Source: Larus michahellis (lineage: Eukaryota > Chordata > Aves > Charadriiformes > Laridae). From it: 64,000 bases of DNA. Position numbers and translations under genes: made by a program. The stretch covers positions 74,562,080 through 74,626,079 of the forward strand of contig NC_133897.1 of NCBI RefSeq assembly GCF_964199755.1, given 5' to 3'. This document shows, piece by piece, positions 38,901 to 53,900 of the stretch; positions within the stretch are counted from its first letter, which is position 1, and every line of letters starts with the position of its first letter. A model generated the notes under the pieces. That model worked only from the letters and a program-made list of their open reading frames with translations, was not told where the DNA came from and ran no database searches.

Positions 38901-41900
38901 AATCACCATCATCACTTAAACACTCTTTCTGGTTCAGTGTTTCCCATAACTGGTCTGTTGTGCTGTCCCTTCTATCCAGAAAATAACATTTGCCAGAAAA
39001 CTTAGGGGAAACATTTCCTTGTTGGAAAACAGTTCTGACAAATTTTGAAAGCTTTCTGTAGAAACTAGTAGCTTTCAGGAGAACTTTTGATCAAGGGAAA
39101 TCAGCACAAAGCAGAATATGAGGCTGATGCAGCACAGCTGTTTGACCAGAGAAGAGGCTGCACTGCAGGGATTACCAGCCCTGAACTACAGCTCCCACAA
39201 GGCATGGACTAACTCAGACAAATAGAGATTAATGCCAATTTGGAACACATCAGTTTTTTTGTTTGCTGGTCTGTTTGAACTAGAACTTTACAGTTCAGGA
39301 AACACTCAGATTTATCTACCTTTTAGAAGTGGATAAAGCAGAACAGGGAAGGAACTCATATTCACACGCGAACATCCCTGGCCTATTTCCAAGTATAAAC
39401 ATGCCCTTGACAGATGAAGGGTTTTACACCATGCCATCCTGTGACCTCTGCCTTTTTCAGAGTTCACTGCCTTCAGCAGGAGGTTTAGGTAGACCACAGC
39501 TAAGGGAACGGAGCTTGTTCCCTCGTCTTTATTTATGTCAGAGTCCTGTTGGTTGAATCCATGAGAAAGTGGAAACACCACCCCACAAGAAGCACCACCC
39601 TGACGGTTCTGGCACAGACTTCAGCAGCAGAAGCCAGTTAGCCATGCTATGACGCTTTTCCTTCCAATTAAACAAGTACTGTCTTAGCTGGGAGGAAACA
39701 AATGGCTGCATATAACGCTTGTTCCAGAAATAAGCCTGCCTTTACATTATTATCTTTTTTCTTGCCTATTTTCACATTTATGAAGTAAAAAGAGACATAA
39801 GCATTAAGCATAGTGAAGAGTTGTGTGGCAGATATATTTTGTCATCAAAAAGAGTGGGAGCATATCTAGTATTTCGTAGTTTGATGGCAAAATGTATTTA
39901 CATTCTGAGACAGAATGATGTCCCCATTTACCCTCAAGTCTGAAATACGATGGCTTCCTGTGATATGGTTTACTTAAATTGCCCAAACAATCATCTTTTA
40001 GTCCCTCTTTTCTTCTGCTTTCACATAACAAATTCTACTTTGGGGATTTGTATCCCCTGTAACAAAATATTGCTTTAGTGTTAGAATTGCTGAACACACA
40101 GCAAATTTGCTGAGTGCAGCAGGAATGGTAACACATACCTCAACACTCAGAGCTGTGTTTCACAAAGTGCGCTCTAAAGGATGAAGTTCTCTTCAATTAA
40201 ATGCAAGCTCAATGGTAAAAACAGCACACATCCTTTTCCTTAGACTCAGGAGTTTCACTTGTCGCTTTCCATGTGACATTAAAAGGAGAAAAGCCATTTT
40301 ACTGATCAAAAGCCTGTGCACTTAATCTATCCTCAGTGGTCTCCATGAAAACCACTGAGTGAAGAAACCCTCATCCCCAAGTCAGAGTAAGCAGTAGTTG
40401 GTCACTGGTGCGATTTGAAGAGAAGCATTTTAAGAAAAAGACTGCATTTTATTAGGCTGAGCAAATATATGAGCTCAACATTATTCCCTGTTTCTCCCTA
40501 AGCACAGCGCTCTTTTTAATCAGTTCTATTTGCAGACCAGAAGCATGCATTTTTTTCCCTGTAGTATCAGAAAAAAGGCCGGTCCTGCAGTCTCATACAA
40601 CAACGAGATTCCCAGGGACACAAATCTGCCTGGCACAGGCACAAGTGCAGGATCAGACTTCAGCTAAAAAGAGAATAATAAAGTGAAAAATGCAAGCTTA
40701 TGGGCTCTTTCTTGATGGGTAAAAACTCTAGCTGGACCTTTGGTTACATCTGATAACACACTAACCAAACGCTAAGTTTCACTAATCTAGATTTCCCTGT
40801 AAGTACTAAAATCCAAGCACAGCAGTGGAGCATTTTACAAAAATGTGAGTGGAAAACTGATTATTCAAAAAGTGAATATCAGCATAAGGAGGAAGTGTGG
40901 TTTCTGGAGATAGGATAGATGAAAACAGGTTGCTGACAGTCAGAAAACATAGTTCTATTGAAATCTAAAGGCTTTGCAGGCATTCAGTGATTTTTGTCAA
41001 TGTTTTCTTTTAGAGGAAGACTAATTAGCACCAGAATATCATCATTCCATGTGTCTGGCATGGAACATTTCCGTTTTTCTTTTTTAAATAGCAGTGGTAA
41101 TATTGCATCAGTTTTTTTTACAAAAAATGAATTAAATTAAGCTTTCTCCCAAAAAAGATTTATAGAATGGAATCAAAGTGAAATTAATGTAGTTAAGTTC
41201 TTAGGAAACAGAAACCTTCCATAAAACAGTCCATTCCTAATCCTTAAAAGACACTAACATATTCCCATTGGGCCTTACCGTCACAACTTCTATATATGCA
41301 CAATCAGTCCTGACTGAGGTCTGGTATAATTGTCATGTAGATGCAGCAGACAATTAAGGATGGAGTTTATATGTTTAAAAGGTGTCTACACCTTCCATAA
41401 ACTTGCCAAAGCAAGGTATGCTAATTGAAACACCAGTTAATAGGAGCACTTCTCTGTACAGCTGCCTTGAGAAACCCATACAGAAATGGAACCAGAATAT
41501 AGCTTGAGCCGGAGGACCTCTACAAATCAATTAAATTGAGCTTCTTCCTGATGGATGATTTTCTTTGCTGACTTATCTCAGAGCAACATAGTTCACAACC
41601 TAAATGATTTAGGGATGCTTCCATTGTTTCTGCCCCAGTGTACCTCTGGGAGCACTCTAGAGGAATTGAAACCCTTGGGCAATGCTTCATCTCAGACATT
41701 TTTTTGGCCACTGGGAAATGCCGATTCACTAAAACTGAAACTAGTCACAGGGAGGGATCTGTTCTGAGAAATGTCTTAAAGGAAGAAAGAAAATATTTGA
41801 AAGGAAACAAGAAGTCATGGAAATACCCTTATTCAACAATGCCCAAATTAAGCTGCTTCACCCCCTTCCCCGCAACTTTCCATCTAGAAATTCAATATAG

Positions 41901-44900
41901 GAGGGAAGAAATAACAGAAATAAGATGAAGCTCCTCAAAAGAATTAAAAGGAGTTGTTTGGACTGAACCAAACTGGTTTATTGTTTGTGAGCTTTTAAGA
42001 ATTCACGTCATTTGTAACGGTAAGACCACTCTCTGCCCTACCTGTCCCAGCACCTCATCTTCTCATCCCTTTTCTTCATTTCCACTCCTCCTCCAAACCT
42101 TCCCTAAATTTAGGCTTCTATCTTTGAGGAGAGACAGTAATAGTATTACCAGCATAGAAAATAAGTGCATGTTTGCCAAATGATTCTTCATGTGACAACC
42201 ATTTTAAAATGGGAAGACTAGACAGACTGGGATGGCCAAAGCAAGACGCTGCTTTAAGTATTTATCGTGGGCAAGATACCAAAATGCTGAGGTGCTGAGT
42301 TTTGTCACACACTTCTCATTAATCAAAACTCCAGCTCAAATTTAATCACAAGTTTCCAGAGAATGCTTTATCAGATAAACTTATTTCTCCACTAGAAGAA
42401 CTTATCACACAGTAATGTGGGAATTTTGTTTCTCCGTAAGATCCATCCACAGACATTTATTTCAGAGTGCATGCCTGTTCTATCACCAGTACTGTTAACA
42501 CGTCAGCTCATTAGCCCTGTTGTCCAACAAATGCAGAAATGGTGATGTCACTGTCTGTCTAAAAATGAATAATTGTCAGGGGATGGTACTGGTAAAACTC
42601 TTAGCAAGAGTATTGGACAAGTATCCTCTTTTGCACCTCTCTTAAAAATGCTGATGATAATAACAGCTATGTTTTGGTCATGTCTTTTGTTCTCTTCCTC
42701 TCAAAAAACGGGACATCCTCAGAAGCGTGGGTCTGGCTTTTTTATTTAATCACATTTTGTAAGCAAGAATGACTCCACCAGAAGCTAGGAATTACCCCTT
42801 CCCAGTCAGCCTTGCAATTCAAGGCCAGCCAGCACCAAGCAGAAATGTTGCTCACAACACAACTGGCAGAAAGTCCTAGAGCTGATGTGAGTGAGAGTAG
42901 GATCAGGTCACGAAAGCATCATTAAAAGAAAGAAAGAAAAAAGAAAAGCAGTAAAATCTTGTCAGTGACAAAGTTGTTGAGCTTTTTCTTTGTGCTTTGT
43001 ACTGCTCATTCAGTAAGATCTGTAGAGGATAGGCCTTTGTATCTGCATTTAGCTCGTGATCACGAACACCAGCAGCAAGCAAAAATTCAACACGGTAATC
43101 CAAAGCTACAGCTGATGCAAGTCAGCACCATTCCACTACACTCAATACAGCCCTGTCATTTTATGCTAATTGGAGCTGAGGTCATTTATGTAACTTCATA
43201 GATTTAAAAAAAAAAAAAAAGTTGTTGGGAAAGACAATAAACCTGCACTTTAGATACAGGAAAAATACAAAGCTGAAAAACATTGTAATGAACCTGCTTT
43301 TGTGTGTTGGTTAATGGAAAGGGTCACACCAGAAATTGAAAAGTCAGGATTAGGCTACTTGCAAAGCAGTTAGCTATAACTTCCATAAATCTGGTTGAAA
43401 TAGTATGACCTTAAAAGGAGGAAAGTATAAAACCCATTTTCATTACTTGTTGTTATTTGCATTATAATACCATGGGATCACTTTTTAAGACTGGGCATCT
43501 ACTGGTGAGGCACTTCATAGCCACATTTAAAAGTTTCCATTTAAATCCCTGAGCCTGCAAAGTTACACATTTTTAATTTAACACACTATGAATCACTGAC
43601 ATCTGGACATGCTTTAGCCCTGAGAGCATATACAGTTAGAGCAGAAAAAAAATCAGATCTTCATAGGTATAGGTCCTGGACAACAAATGAATATAAAGCA
43701 TAGGAGAAAATAAGCAGGTATTTTGAAGGTGGAAATAACATCAACAACTATAAGTCGGTTCCGTATCAGGGTTGTATTTATCATGCGTCCTTATCTTCAC
43801 ACATCTTGAATCTTACTTCTCAGAAAATTCACTGGGGAGCACCCAATCAAAGACAAGTTGCAATGTCACTATATGTGTCGATACCACATTTCTTTCCGCT
43901 GCACAGCAGAGCTGATAACTCACTTGGCCCCAGAGAGAAAATACAGTCATTTCTGCTGATTTCTTCTTGCCTTGCAGAAACGTTTGGGTTCATAGCACTA
44001 GAAACAACTCATGGTTGCAGGTACAAGCCTGGTGCATTAGAAGGAATACTTCTATAGGCTTCCTCCCCTCTCTTTCAGCTTGTGAGCCTTGATCAAAAGC
44101 TCTCCAGCAGTTCAGTCTTCGCAGAAAATACTCCACTACAGCATTTTATAGTGGCCCAATGTTCATACATTACTTAGCTTAAAATAAACTGTTTTGATTT
44201 GATAATCCCTAGACCTATAGGAACTTTGAAAAACAAATGTTTATAAGAGCAAGTATCCTTAGCACAAGTGAGAATGAAACCCCAGACCTTTACTCGCTGA
44301 CAGCTGGGAAACACATTGTATGTCATAGTATGTAGCAAATAACTAAGTCAAGGCTACTGCTTCATAAAAACATTTTTGCTCTTTTTTTACAGCAGACAAT
44401 ACTGAGTGATACAATAGTTGTTATTGTCAGGAAATTCATTATCAGTCACTGGAAATCTCGATGCAGCTTGCAAAAGACAGGAGAGGAAACCCTATATGCT
44501 TTCTATAAAAAGGACAGTTTTAGCCAGCTAGCTAGCTTCTTTCAAATACCCAGATTACCTTAGAGACTCTTTTCTTCAACACAACCTTCTTGCAGTTCCG
44601 CTTAGCCACAGGACCTTTCCCAGGAAAAAAACATTTAAGGAGGCACACCTAGCTTCCTAAGTACATGCCGCAAAATAGAAAGGAGGGCCAAGAGGTGGCT
44701 CACTGCCTGATCCAGCATCATTCTGGATCCTGACACTGTGGCTCCTGACACTGCCTTCCAAAGGACTAGGAGTCCAAGAGAACAGGGATTAAGTTGGTTT
44801 TTTTTTTTCCCCTGTCTCTTTTATAATTTCCTCATATTCTCTTTGGCTATTTAATTCTCCTTACAAGCCTTAGAGAGCTCAGGTAGGTGTTATATATCCA

Positions 44901-47900
44901 CAGGAACGGAATTTCAACAACTAGAGTTTTGTATTAAATTTACAGAAATATTTTACAACAAAAAACAAACATGCTTTTTTTCCTTTACTTACATTTTGAT
45001 TCATTTTTTCCCATGCCCAAGCTTTATAACAGACCCATTTTATGCTGCACCGCCAACCTCCTCCAGGGCAGGACTTTTACCAGGGTAAGCTACAGCTGAT
45101 TTTAATAGATACCGGACGGGCTGCTGAGATTAGCTCATCAGCTGCTGAGAGTTACCCATGGGGTGAAGAGAATAATATATTTTAATACAATTCTTCATCC
45201 AGATTTAAAATAAATATATAAAATTTACCTCACGTGCCTCCTCTTTTCCACCTCCAGAAAGCACTGATCTATTTTAAAAGCAGTCAGCAGGCGTCAGTAG
45301 GTTCTTGGGGTTAAGAGGCCCTACTGGGAAATAGCAAGCAGCCCTTTTCAGCTGCCCTGTCTGCCTGTGGTTTGGGGCAAGGTGTTGCAGAGGTGCAGCG
45401 TACCTGTGCTTCAGTTCTCTCACCTGTAAAACTCAGTGAAGCTTGTTTGCCATCATTCTGCATATCAGGAATTTCTGTTCATGGGAACAGGCTGAATTCT
45501 GCCCTCCACAGTCCTGCTATAAATTCAGAGTAATTCTGTTGGCTTTAGTAGGTTTATTCACTCTTTGTCCTTGTTAAACAATGTAAACTACAATGTTGTG
45601 CATCTGCCATAAGCATGACAACTGTCTTGTTGCTGCCTTAGTCAGAAATGTTCTCTACTGCGGCCTAACATCCATTTTAATCCTAGAAGAAATAGAATGG
45701 TGTTTTCTTCCTTGTATTTAAGGAAGAGGGATTTAACAAACCGCAGGACTGGATATTTTGCAAAGTACATGCATATTCAGCTCTTTTGCTTGGTTAGGAG
45801 CATGCCATTGGCATGGAAAAGACCCAAGTAATTGCTTTGGAAGAGCACAGTCTTCAGCAAGAACAGAACAAACTTTCTGCTCAATTGTCTTTGTTTTGCA
45901 GTACTGAAAGTTTGAAGTAGGTTACATGTTTCACCAGAGCCAAACCTGGTCCCCGTTAGTTGCTCGGCGTGGATTAAGTGGTTAACAATGTTTTGAGAAT
46001 GTTGGGCTAGATAGCTTGTGGGAGCACCATCTATTTCCTTTAACGCGTAAACAAGGAAAATTGCTGGTTTGAAATGCAGGATTATTTAAACTTGGGTGAC
46101 CACAGGCATTCTTAAATGAGAAGAGGTAAAAGAAAAAAGAATCCTTATGAGGTCTGAAGTTCAGTGACATTTGTTAGGAAATAAATTCCTAAGTACCAGA
46201 TGGGGCTGCTATCCCTCTTCCAGAAGTGGGAGAAGGGGAATTTTTCTTTCATAGCCACCTCCTTCCTTCTGAGGTCCGTCTTCAAAACTAAATTGCCGTC
46301 AAACATTCAAAACCATAAAAAATGGTTCAACAATGCGTTGAAAGGGCTGAGCATCCTGTTCAGAAGCAGCAGTTTCATTTAATATATTTATGGGTGAATA
46401 TCCAAAATCAAAAGTGACTTCTGAAAATACTGTGTTTGGTACCTTTCTTACTTCACCTACCCAGCTACCTCCCTCTTCCTCATGCAGAAGCAGCAGTGTG
46501 ACCACATGTCCTGACTTACTGTGTGAGGTCCTGTCTTGGGGCCATAAGGGTCAGAACAAATGCTCCACATTTTCACTTTGTCAAGTAGCGTGGGTATTCT
46601 TTTAATTGTTGTTACAAAACGTTCACTCAAGATGTGTTTTGGTGATGAGCTGCTTCTGCTCTGAATTGACTAGGAATGAGCAGTCCAGAGGCACATTTAA
46701 CCTAATGAAAAGCGTTGGAAGGGAAGAGGAGTGTAGGTACAACAGGAAATGTTCTTGTACTCAGTGCAGACCAGATCAGCATTTGTAGAGGATTTTATGA
46801 TGAAATCACTCAGAACATGTTGTTACAGGATAGTAATGCTCCACACAGGAAAATATACCTGAGTCACTGGGAGAAAAAAGTTGTCTTTCATGTTATCAAC
46901 AAACCTTGGTTGTTGCTGGGTTTCTTAAAGTCTTATTTTCTGTCTTTCGTATAGCTTTTTCAGAAGCCTAAAAAGCACCAGACATAAAAGCCTCTGATGC
47001 ATTTTTATTTGGAAAATAAATGCCATCTTAAGTAGAGTGCACTGCGAAGCGCAGCCCTGCAGACAGCTCAGGTCTTCTGTCCGCAAGCACCCATGTAGGC
47101 AGGCTGTATTCATGAATAACCAGAATCAGGCACTTCACGTTTTAACATCTCACTTCCTTTGACAACAGCGGGAAGCACCCAGAGTGACCCTGCTTGATCA
47201 CTGCATCAGCTTGGTTGACTCTGCAAAAAAGTGAATGTGTCAAGATACATGGTAAAAAAAGTCCTGCAGTGCTGGATCAAACTGGCTTCCTTCATCTGGC
47301 CAGTCTAGCTTTAGTGTAGTTATTTAGGATGGTATCACAGCACAGTTAAAAATAGCAGCCTTGCAGTACTTTAAACCTTCATATAGCATCTAGTACGTCA
47401 GCCTTTTCTGAAAAATGGGAAACGTCTCCAAGGATGAGCTAGAAGAATAACCGCAGCTGCATGATACTCCTGTATGCAGAGTGAGGAAGGATCTCTCTCT
47501 AAATACTGGGCATGAGCACAGCTTCTCTTCCATGTGTGTTCCAGGCTCCACAGTGTAAGGACATCATCTGCTTTGCCACCAGGGCTTCTTTTTACAAAAG
47601 CAAAATATCAAGTTTACCTATAACAACAAGAGGAAGTGGTTTTACTTGTGCCTGCTTAGGGATGTAGTTTCATGGTGGAGTTGGCAGTGTTAGCTGTACA
47701 GTTGGACTTGATCTTAAAGTTTTTTCCAGCCGTCTGTGATCCTATGCCTTATTATCTGTACTGCTCGATTCAGCTCCCTTTTTTGTATTAGAGGGCTGTG
47801 ACTTTTCTTTGAGTTTGCTCATGGAAATTAATTCTCTGAGCAAGGAGAGAGTGGTGGTGTCTTGTATCCTGAATGAGTTTAGGCATGAGGTGGGTAGGAC

Positions 47901-50900
47901 AGTTAGTGCTGAGCCTGTGTAAAGGCACTTCTCTAACGTGCTGTGCAAACCTTGGAGAACTGAGGTGTCAAAAAGCTTCTACGTTGCCTCCACAGACAGG
48001 ACTGTAAGAAACATCGTACCTGTGATGCCTGGAGGAGATATGGTCAAATTTTACTCCTGCTCTGGATCTAGGATAGAGTTCAGCTTCTGGAGTAGACCAC
48101 AACTGAGCAAGGGTTGTAAAAATTTCAGGCTGAGGGACAAATACCTATCTTTTTGGAGCCTGACGCAGCCTGACTCCTGCCTTGTCCAGATAGGCAACAA
48201 TCAGCAGGTAAAGCAGAGCCAAACTGCAGCAGTGCACGGGTCCTCCCCACGTCCAGGGCTGGTTTGGGACCTCCAGCTGACAGCCGTGAACAGTCTTGGA
48301 TTTTTTCTTTGCATGGTCAAGCAGTTTCCCAGCATATTAGAAAGCAGCCTAACGCCACAGTGTTCCAGCAGCAGAAGGGCTCATGGAGATGGTCTACCCA
48401 GGAAACAGCCCTTTGTTTTTACTGTGCATTGTCTGTTCTCCCAGAGGATCATTTTTAAACACCCAGTGACTCATTGTTGAAGCAGTGCCATGGTTGTAAT
48501 TTTGGAGCCCCTGGAAGGAACCTCTGAGTAACTATTGCTTAAAACCAAATCCTTCTGTTCCTGACTTGGGTGGAAAGCATTTGACTGGCAGCACCCAACT
48601 GAAAAAAAAAAAAAAAAAAAGGATGCAAAAAATATGGCAAACTATGCTAGTCTGCTCACTAGCCCTCAATTGGCAGAAAAAACACGAGGAAGAGATGTTG
48701 ATACAAGTTAGAAGTTTCTCAGGCAAATAAAATAATCCCAGTATTACATGTGAGTGGCCTGGGAGGGGGGAATGTCTGGAGTGATCCATTATGGGAAGCT
48801 TAAGGGAGAACTTTCTTAAAGGTTTTGTTTGTAAATACCTTTTATAATGCAGTAGTTGACTCTGGGACAGGAATGATCTGTCATAAATTCCATACATTTT
48901 TTAGATTCTTTTTTAAAAGCTCTCATGTCTGTAAGCCCTATTAACCCCACACCCAATTCAGCGGGAGTTCTCTCACGGGCGGCGAACTGACACAGCGCTC
49001 TGGAGACCGTATGGCTTCCAGTTCCTGTGTCTGATGCGAATTCAAGGAAAAGCAGCTGCAAAAAGTGCTGTCTTCCCCCAGATGTGGATATCCCTCCCTC
49101 ACTCAAGCCACGTGTAGTCAGTGCAGTGGCTGGCACTAGCAGGCGCGTTGCCTTGGGTTACTCACATTGAATCAGACCTGTACTGTATACTGGTATGGCA
49201 GTCACCCCCAGGGGAAAATCCAGTGATCGTTTCATGGTACAGGGCCAGAGATTACACAGCAATATTTGGGCAGCAAGTAAAAAGATGAAAAGCCTGTGTT
49301 GTTAACATAGCAGGAAGGAGGTGGCAGGTTAGCATCAGGGACTTTCCCTGCAGATCTCAGTCAAACAAAACTCACTGTGAAATCTGGCCAGGATGTTGCG
49401 ATTCCTTACAGCAAAAACTGTTACAGGATCTTTACTGAACATTTGGGCAGAAACTCTGTTGTACATCTTGCATACATTTCTAAAGACAGTTAGGTAACTC
49501 TGGTAGAGAATTCTCCCTAGCTGAGTACAAAGCCACATCTTGTACAGGGCTATGTAATTTGCCATGTTATGCCTTTGGGTTACAGTATTTATATTTTTTT
49601 GTTAGAGCTAAATAGCACCAGCAGAGGTTAAGATGTCAGCATTTCCACTATAAACCCAGCTCTTTCTTGGGGTTAGGTAACATTTCTTTTATACCACACT
49701 ATACTGAAATTTTGCCGTGCAGATGCTGTCCGAGACATAAGGCATTTATTTTTCACCAAATTTTATTTGAAGTCATTATGGTAGTTAATGGTTTAGAAAA
49801 TGTCAAAAAATGTAAATTCTAAGATATTTATATTTTTTCAGAGGCTGTTATTGCATTATATACTTCAAGAATGGCTTAACATTTCCTATCTCTTAGCCGC
49901 TAAGATAGACAAACCAAATGGAGACAGCAAAATTGAGCATCCCCCTTTGGAAGGTTTAAGCATAGCCTTTCTATGTAAAGAGTTTCCAGAGCCACAGCTC
50001 ACACTCAGTTATCCAGGATGTTGTGCTATGGAGCACAGTGTGGAACACAAGGCGTCCTGCCAGAGCAGGTGGGAAATACCTTCACAAGCAAAGGGGTGGA
50101 CTCACAGAGCCTGAACGTAGTATTTTAAGCCTCTGTCAGTAAGTGGGGACACTCAACACCTCGGTAGGATCAGCGTGTATGTAGCCCTGATCTCAGTGAG
50201 TGGATGGTGTAATCATCACCTCGTGTGGTCCGTGCTAATGGGTGGTCAATGGGAAGAAGGGACCAAGATTTCTTAGACATGCTGGAGAATCTGTGCTTGA
50301 CAAAGAGAAGATACTGTAGCGCTAGCTAGCAAGCAGCCATGTCAGAACTGGTCTGGAAGGAAAAGATGGTGCATTTGTAGCTACTAACAGTCATTTTGCT
50401 GTGTTAAACTGTCAGAATTATATGTAGACTTGTGTTACTAACATTGCCACATAAAGTGTGAAAGTTAATGGTACTGGATTGTTTATACCCTGTGCAGTTA
50501 CAGAGAGAACATGCCAAGATCCTCAGAGACTTACGTTTCCTCTTTTTCTTTTATCCCACAGGTAATAACTCCAGTCAGGTCAGGACAAGGTTATGTTTAT
50601 GAATTCCCTCCCAAATACCAAAAGGATACCTACGATATCCCCCCTGTTCGCCCTCTCCAAGGGGTAGGTACCAATAAAACTGCCAACAGCACTGACAGGG
50701 CACAAAAGATGGTGAATTCCTACCAGAAGTTTATGAGCAAAGCAAGTTTTCTCATTTCAGAGAGAAAATACGTTTTAATTAGATGCTGTGGCTTATTCAC
50801 AGAGTGCAGAAGTATTTCAAAGTATTTGATGTTGACTAAGATTTGGCAGCACACCAAACACAAAAGTCCCATTTGTTTTCTGTGTTTTGATCAAAGAGTA

Positions 50901-53900
50901 TATCTAAACAGAATAAAATAGCTGCCTGGGAACAATTTTTTCCCTTACTTTGTTTTTGCATAGTTGATGGTAATTCACTCAGTAAAATTATTGCTTAGAT
51001 GAACAGCTACTACGCAGGGAGTTGTTTTCACCACATATCTACTGCACCATGTCACTGAACTTGAAATATATCTTTGTTCTGGGGAACACCCTTAGCATTC
51101 AGTCCGCAAGACCACAGACATCTAGAGTGGATGCTTGCAGGACCTTGTAATTCAACAACCCTGCATCTCTCCATAGCTTTTTGACAGAGCAGCTCCTCTA
51201 GGGAACAACACTGAAGCCCAATAGTACATAACACAGACTGACACCAAATGGCTGGAACTGTTGGAAAGTCTGGGTTAAGAGACATTCAGACAGTGGCCCT
51301 AGACCACACGCAGAACCCACTATAATGCAGGGCATGCCACCAACTGGGACACTTGAAACATCTGGCAGCTGTTTCTCTGATAGTAAGATGACTCACACTG
51401 CACCTGATAAAGCAGACAGGTGATGCTGACAGGGGCAGCCTTAGTTTCGGAGAGTTTAGCATGTAGAAGTACAAGCTTATTCCTCAGCCCCTCTAATCTC
51501 TATCAGTAAAGTTGTTATCAGTTCTGGTCACATGAATATACTTCTCCCCTGTTCACCCCAACAGGTATCTGTAATAGGCTGGCCTTGATTTAACTCTTGG
51601 GATGGGAGTCAGCCATGACTTCATCTCTCTAGCCTGCTGTCCACACAGTTGCCCAGAGGGGACCTAGCAAAGTGCATTTCCTTGTAACTGTCAAAAATAC
51701 CAGGCAAATCCAAGCAGCTCTCCCATATGAAACAGAGTTGAAGAGCTCCCATCATCTTCAGGCTGTTTGAGAGGAAACATGAAAACTAAGAAAACTCAGA
51801 AAACTCATGTGAGATCAAAGCTTTCCTGAGGTGACTTGTTTCTGTAACCAATTTATTCTTTCTTTAGATATATGACATTCCCCCCACATCGGTTAAGGGG
51901 CCTGCGCTTCCAGTTCCCATGGGAGAAGCAAAAGCTTTAGGAGTCTATGACATACCACCTGCCAAAGGGGTAGGTATTACGCTGTTTCCACAAGATCCTG
52001 TATTTTCACATCTGACCAAAGACACGTTTAAACGAGAGTTCCTATATCATACTGAGGAAAAGGAGATTCAATACTTTAAAGATTTCCTTAGGTTTTTAAA
52101 CTGTTAAAACTGGTGCAGTGATGCACTGCATCAAAATTACTAATGTTACGGAGTGTGAATTGATAATTAGACCTACATTATCTTTGTGGCAGCATGCTGC
52201 CTGTTTGGATTTCGCTGCTTATGAGAATTTGCATCAAGATGAATGTTAACAAGTGAGATATTAAAACTGATGCTCAGTCAAACTCAGGATAAGTATCTGA
52301 CTCCATGAAAGTCAACGGCAGATCTTCCATCCCAGGATTTTATAGGCCATATAGAAGATGTAAAATATTTTGCTATTCTAGCCAAAGGTTTCATGGTTTG
52401 CTTTCTGTGATTCAGGTCTATGCTACACCTCCATCTGCATGCCGAGATGATACAGGCCTGAGGGAAAATTTGCAGGATTTTTCGTTTCCAGTGGGCCACA
52501 GTGTAAGACCAGAAGGAGTATATGATATTCCTCCTCCCATCACCAAAGCAACTGTGAAAGAACTTAATAAATTTTCTCCTGAGAGCCTTTTATTACCGGA
52601 TGGAGTGCCACAGAAACAGAATGTTTATGACATCCCTATGAATCATCAAACCCATTTTCTTGGACAGCAAATTGCACCTCAAAAAGATGTTTATGATACC
52701 CCAAGGGGACTTGCATTCCCAGGACAACAGACAGGACTCAGCGAAAATCTCATCCCAGAAGGAAAAGAAGGTGTATATGATGTGCCACCACCAGTCCTCC
52801 AAGACACTAAAGGCTTACAGGATGTGACTGATGGGATAAACAGGTTGTCTTTCTCCAGCACAGGAAGCACAAGGAGTAACATGTCCACATCTTCAACAAC
52901 ATCAAAAGACTCTTCTTTCTCAGCATCAACTGCACAGGACAAAAGACTAATCCTCGATCCAGACACTGCTATAGAGAGGCTTTATCGCCTCCAGCAGATG
53001 GTGGAGACAGCTGTCAATAACCTCATGGCCTTCATTACAGCAGACTGGCGGTCTTATGGATATATGGAGAAACACATCAATGAAATTCACACTGCTGTGG
53101 ATAAGGTAGAGCAGTCGCTGTTGGAGTACCTCCAGTTTGCAAAAGGATCAGCAGCCAATGCTTCCTGCCTATCCGAGTTCAGCCTCCTTAACAAAATGAA
53201 GAGGGAGGTGCAAAGGCTGGAGGACTCTCACCAGATCCTTACCCAAACCAGTCACGACTTGAGCAGCTACAACTGGTCTTTGAATGTTCTAGCTGTCAAC
53301 AGGCTGCAGAACAAGTGTGATGACCTGGATCGGTTTGTGATGGTGGCAAGGACAGTCCCAGACGATGCCAAACAACTGACAACTACCATCAGTGTCAACG
53401 CAGAGGTGCTCTTCAAACAGGCGTTGAGCAGCTCACGTTTCAAAAACATACCAGAGAATATCATGAACGCTCCTGACTATGTATATGACAATCCTCATAT
53501 GCAGCGTCATGGAGAAAAAGCACAAAACCACTGCAGTTCCCTTCCTCCACTCCTAAGTAAAGGTCAGCACCCTCACAATACCACCACTGAGAGCTCAGAA
53601 AAGAGCTGGATGGATGACTACGATTATGTTCACCTGCAGGTAGGTAAACCCAGCACTTTTTCTGCACAAGGCCAAGTCAGAGTTGTCTGTGGTTTTTGCA
53701 GAAGCTGTTTGCAGGGAAGTAGCAATCAGATTGTCACACTAATGTATATTAAAGAGTAATTTCATCAGGGTGATTACTTCCTCTCAAATAGGACTGTTGC
53801 ATGCATAATAGCGACAGCCTTTTGTTCTGCCACACTATCCTTTGCTTTTCTGTACTCCTAGTGCTGCGCTACCAGTGAAAAAGCCAATACAGAGCAACCT

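Larger units (their letters stand above)
35028..50561 (+). other. NEDD9: NEDD9 intron 2 (15.5 kb)
   Basis: The intron runs from donor GTGTGT to the acceptor with the pyrimidine-rich TCTTTTTCTTTTATCCCACAG. It is non-coding AT-rich DNA. Recognised contents are two MIR-like remnants (38659-38821 and 45368-45450), a CR1 3' fragment (47658-47748), a 19-A run (48602-48620) and a small hairpin inside a chance-like 136-codon frame (35465-35875). I see no nested gene with convincing exons. Confidence 0.9.

Noticed and set aside
50511..50921. 136-codon frame covering exon 3 and intron 3
   Set aside because: It is exon 3 read through both splice sites; the GTAGGT donor and human alignment define the exon as 50562-50663.
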